From: Mesorhizobium loti R88b
GTDB taxonomy: Bacteria; Pseudomonadota; Alphaproteobacteria; Rhizobiales; Rhizobiaceae
Reading direction: 5' to 3'
Assembly (NCBI RefSeq): GCF_013170845.1
Contig: NZ_CP033367.1
Coordinates: forward strand, 6,945,001 to 7,009,000
DNA length: 64,000 bases
Both the position numbers and the translations under genes were made by a program. Every line of letters starts with the position of its first letter. Within the stretch, counting starts at the first letter, position 1. Of the stretch, positions 61,551 to 64,000 are shown one piece after another. The notes beneath the pieces are model-generated. The model had not been told where the DNA came from and did not search any database. It saw only the letters and a program-made list of their open reading frames with translations.

Positions 61551-61581
61551 GAGGGCGGCAGCGACGCCGCCCCCTTTTTTT
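61551..61581 (+). terminator. Rho-independent terminator after groEL
   Basis: Stem GGGCGGC (61553-61559), loop of six, GCCGCCC (61566-61572), then a run of seven T. Confidence 0.88.
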
Positions 61582-61605
61582 GGGACGGAGCCGGTCGGAA
61601 AAGGT

Positions 61606-61965
61606 TTGGGCTCGCGTGATATTGTAGTGCGCGCGCCTACACGGCCACACTACATCGTCGCAGTGGAGCTTTCGGGTGGCGAACTGAACAAACATGGCTT
61701 TGTGCGCGACTATCAAGACTTAGCAGCGCTCAAGCCACTACATCGATGGCACGTTCGACCATGGCGGTCGGTTTTCGATATGCCTGATATGAGCGGCCGT
61801 GGAAGCCGCTCAAAGAATGATACCGCAGTGCTGTTGCCAACGTCGGCGATTTCGATGATCGACTCCGCCTATGCCAGCTCTTCACGAGCTCTATCCGCGC
61901 TTGCCTACTATGGAGCGAAAGCCTTAGCGCGACTCGTGATTGAGGCTGTCATTGCTATGGGCTAA
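61606..61965 (+). pseudogene. QueD / 6-pyruvoyl-tetrahydropterin-synthase-like relic
   Basis: The frame reads HYIVAVELSGGELNKHGFVRD and YQDL, the pattern of the PTPS/QueD fold, then shifts: the next frame gives HYIDGTFDHGGRF, followed by stops. No other family part is intact. The rest of 61582-62071 holds only the possible gabD promoter. Confidence 0.6.
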
Positions 61966-62023
61966 TCAGTCGGGAAGCTGCGCTTGCAATGACGGAGGGC
62001 CGGAACGATCTCGTCCGATCATC

Positions 62024-62038
62024 TGGCACAAGGTGTGC
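62024..62038 (+). promoter_or_regulatory. Possible sigma-54 promoter before gabD
   Basis: TGGCACAAGGTGTGC has -24 TGGCAC and -12 GTGC with correct GG/GC spacing. No TGT-N10-ACA site was found upstream, so the activator would be unknown. Confidence 0.35.
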
Positions 62039-62071
62039 TTATTAGTACGTTGCGAAGCTAGTAACTTAACC

Positions 62072-63565
62072 ATGAAGGGGGACGACGGTTTGACCGTGAC
62101 ACAGTCGCTGACGAGACGTCTCAAAAATCCCGAGCTATTTGACGATCTGGCCGGTGTGCCTGGTCGGAAGGCGGAGCAATCCACGAGGCGTTTTTCGGTG
62201 TTCAATCCCTCAACGGGCGAGCTGTTGGCTGAGCTTCCAGATATGGATGTCCGGGACGTTTCCAAGGCAATCGATAAGGCTGAAGCTGCGCAGGAACATT
62301 GGGCGGCGCTCACCGCGCGCGAGCGCTCCGACATCTTATGGGAATGGCACCAACTGATCCTCGACCACAGCGAGGATCTTGCAGCCATTTTGACGGCTGA
62401 AATGGGTAAGCCGCTTGCAGAGGCGAAGTCTGAAATCGCCCATGCCGCAGCCTACCTCCAATGGTATGCCGAGGAGGCCAATCGCATCTATGGCGAGACG
62501 ATTTCACCGCCTTCTAACGACAGGCGTATGCTGGTAATCAAACAGCCGATCGGTGTTGTCGGCGCCATTACTCCTTGGAATTTTCCCGCCTCGATGGTGG
62601 CTCGCAAGATTTCGCCTGCGCTTGCCGCCGGCTGCGCGATTGTTCTGAAACCCGCGGAGCAAACACCGCTTGTCGCGGGTGCTATGTTCACGCTTGCCCG
62701 GATGGCAGGTTTTCCCGATGGCGTTCTAAACTTGATCTACGCATCGGAAGGCGATGCGGTTGGGCGTGAACTTTGCTCGAACCCGAAGGTCCGCAAGATC
62801 AGCTTCACTGGGTCGACCGAGGTCGGGCGGCTGCTCATGAGGGAGTGTTCGGATCAGATCAAAAGAACTAGCTTCGAACTTGGTGGTAACGCTCCTTTCA
62901 TTGTTTTTGATGATGCAGACGTCGACGCTGCCGTCGATGGTGCGCTACAGGCAAAGTTTCGGAATGCAGGCCAGACCTGCGTTTCAGCCAATCGGCTTTA
63001 CGTACAGTCCAGCGTGTATAATGAATTCTGCGACAAATTCACCAAGCGCGTCAGTGCATTGCGCGTCGGTGACGGTTTCGAGCCAGAAGTTGCGATCGGT
63101 CCCCTGATCGATAAGTGCGCGCTTGCAAAGATTGAAGATCATATTCGCGATGCTGTGCGGCAGGGTGGGAAGATCCGTTGCGGTGGCAACCGTATCGGCG
63201 AATCGGGAACCTTCTTCGAGCCAACGGTGATCACCGACGTCGAAAGGACAATGCGGGTCGCTCAGGAAGAAACCTTCGGACCGCTGGCTCCCATAATCCG
63301 CTTCAACGATCCCGACCAGGTGGTGCGCGAGGCGAATGACACGATTTACGGTCTTGCAGCCTACTTCTACGCTTCCAATCTAAAGCGCGTGTGGCGCGTG
63401 GCTGAAACCCTCGAATACGGAATGGTCGGCATCAATACGGGACGCATGTCATCCGAGGCCGCACCCTTTGGCGGAATGAAGCAATCAGGGATCGGTCGTG
63501 AGGGGTCGCGCCACGGCCTCGAGGATTATCTCGAAATGAAGTACCTGTGCATGGGTGGGCTATAA
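62072..63565 (+). CDS. gabD: NAD(P)-dependent succinate-semialdehyde dehydrogenase (GabD-like aldehyde dehydrogenase)
   Basis: A 497-residue aldehyde dehydrogenase: TPWNFPASMVARKISPALAA, the catalytic Glu in FELGGNAPF and the catalytic Cys in NAGQTCVSANRLYVQ. The C-terminus SSEAAPFGGMKQSGIGREGS is typical of SSADH. It turns succinate semialdehyde into succinate, joining GABA use to the TCA cycle. The start is open: ATG 62072 lacks a ribosome site, while TTG 62090 has AAGGGGG upstream and gives the usual N-terminus (TVTQSLTRRL). The N-terminal 45 residues differ more than the rest from family members. Confidence 0.88.
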   Translation: MKGDDGLTVTQSLTRRLKNPELFDDLAGVPGRKAEQSTRRFSVFNPSTGELLAELPDMDVRDVSKAIDKAEAAQEHWAALTARERSDILWEWHQLILDHSEDLAAILTAEMGKPLAEAKSEIAHAAAYLQWYAEEANRIYGETISPPSNDRRMLVIKQPIGVVGAITPWNFPASMVARKISPALAAGCAIVLKPAEQTPLVAGAMFTLARMAGFPDGVLNLIYASEGDAVGRELCSNPKVRKISFTGSTEVGRLLMRECSDQIKRTSFELGGNAPFIVFDDADVDAAVDGALQAKFRNAGQTCVSANRLYVQSSVYNEFCDKFTKRVSALRVGDGFEPEVAIGPLIDKCALAKIEDHIRDAVRQGGKIRCGGNRIGESGTFFEPTVITDVERTMRVAQEETFGPLAPIIRFNDPDQVVREANDTIYGLAAYFYASNLKRVWRVAETLEYGMVGINTGRMSSEAAPFGGMKQSGIGREGSRHGLEDYLEMKYLCMGGL

Positions 63566-63872
63566 TCCCACAGCATCGGCGTCCCATTGACTTCGCCCTG
63601 ACAATCCGCCGCGGCCATCGATGGAATGGTGGCCTTCGATCAAGGCCCAGTGTAAAACCTTGATGCTGTCATCCTTGCCTTCGGCCGCATTCACCGATCC
63701 CTGATTGACACGTGCTTGCCATGTACCGCTTCAATCCGCCGGGAGTGGTTTTTCCTGTCTCGGCCGCGACAGATCAGGGTGCTGGTGAACAAAATCTCCG
63801 TCCATCCGACAGCCGGCGAGCCTTCGATCACAGTTCTACCGTATGGGTCGAATGGCGGCATCTTCTGAAGCC

Positions 63873-64000
63873 TTATTGCAGCCCTAGCTTCCTCTTCAGT
63901 TCCGCGTTCTCTGTGCGCAGGCGTTCCGCGAGCAGGCTCTTCAATCGCTTGTTTTCTTTCTCGAGCGCGACCAGGTCCTTCAGATCGTCACCATCGGATC
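63873..64000 (-). CDS. C-terminal end of a transposase (IS3-type OrfA-like), cut by window edge
   Basis: Minus-strand translation gives DLKDLVALEKENKRLKSLLA, then ERLRTENAELKRKLGLQ and a stop: a leucine-zipper coiled coil like the end of IS3-family OrfA. Only about 42 residues are in the window. 63566-63872 next to it has no intact gene and may be part of the same element. Confidence 0.5.
   Translation of the reverse strand, partial: SDGDDLKDLVALEKENKRLKSLLAERLRTENAELKRKLGLQ

Overview
The window reads as part of a Mesorhizobium-type symbiosis island (Lotus-symbiont style). It holds nitrogen-fixation genes, Nod-factor fucosylation genes, dicarboxylate transport genes and vitamin-synthesis genes, mixed with insertion-sequence relics and decayed genes. 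No rRNA, tRNA or CRISPR array was seen. Genus assignment is inference from gene content: two nifA genes with a LacI-type regulator, nadABC plus bioBFDAZ-panD, dctABD, and a second rpoN. REGION 1 (1-5.8 kb, minus strand): a tight six-gene operon led by a phosphoenolpyruvate phosphomutase gene, then an aminotransferase, a sugar-nucleotide-type NTP transferase, a CDP-alcohol phosphatidyltransferase, a methyltransferase and an asparagine-synthetase-like gene cut by the window edge. I read it as a phosphonate (possibly phosphonolipid or phosphonate-headgroup) pathway. It has a -24/-12 promoter and NifA-type upstream sites, so it is probably switched on in the nodule. This is the best candidate for an undescribed system. 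REGION 2 (6.3-12.3 kb, minus): a cytochrome P450, its ferredoxin, a SnoaL-like protein, a double-domain short-chain dehydrogenase and a luciferase-like monooxygenase, behind another NifA/sigma-54-type promoter and a decayed nifQ fragment. REGION 3 (12.7-30.5 kb): the nif/fix core: prxS-rpoN2 (+), DUF683-fdxB-nifQ (-), an ABC exporter (-), an iscN/hesB relic followed by nifS-nifW (+), fixABCX-nifA1 (+), and nifB-fdxN-nifZ-nifT-SIR2-like (+). Eight promoters in regions 1-3 carry TGT-N10-ACA sites upstream of -24/-12 elements. Three of them (12.2, 16.9 and 19.1 kb) are copies of one promoter-leader module. REGION 4 (30.5-38.4 kb): relics, then nolK, noeL/gmd and nodZ (minus) behind a nod box at 35.1 kb, then an amino-acid-oxidase-like gene and a metK relic between two inverted copies of one decayed IS481-type element. 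REGION 5 (38.4-47.0 kb): dctD-dctB (-) divergent from dctA (+) with DctD sites and a -24/-12 promoter; a LacI-family gene that matches fixV; a decayed TIM-barrel gene; and a second nifA. REGION 6 (47.6-58.1 kb, plus): an NrtR-like NAD regulator, nadA-nadB-nadC with a palindromic operator, a small unknown gene, bioB-bioF-bioD-bioA-bioZ and panD. REGION 7 (58.1-64 kb): a small unknown gene, an orphan nod box, groESL behind a CIRCE element, a QueD-like relic, a succinate-semialdehyde dehydrogenase gene, and the end of a transposase gene at the window edge. How it fits together: RpoN2 plus two NifA proteins would drive the nif, fix, P450 and phosphonate operons in bacteroids; Dct supplies dicarboxylate fuel; FixABCX supplies electrons; NifB/Q/Z/T/W/S build nitrogenase cofactors; nodZ-noeL-nolK decorate the Nod factor; the nad, bio and pan genes make a recipient strain vitamin-independent.
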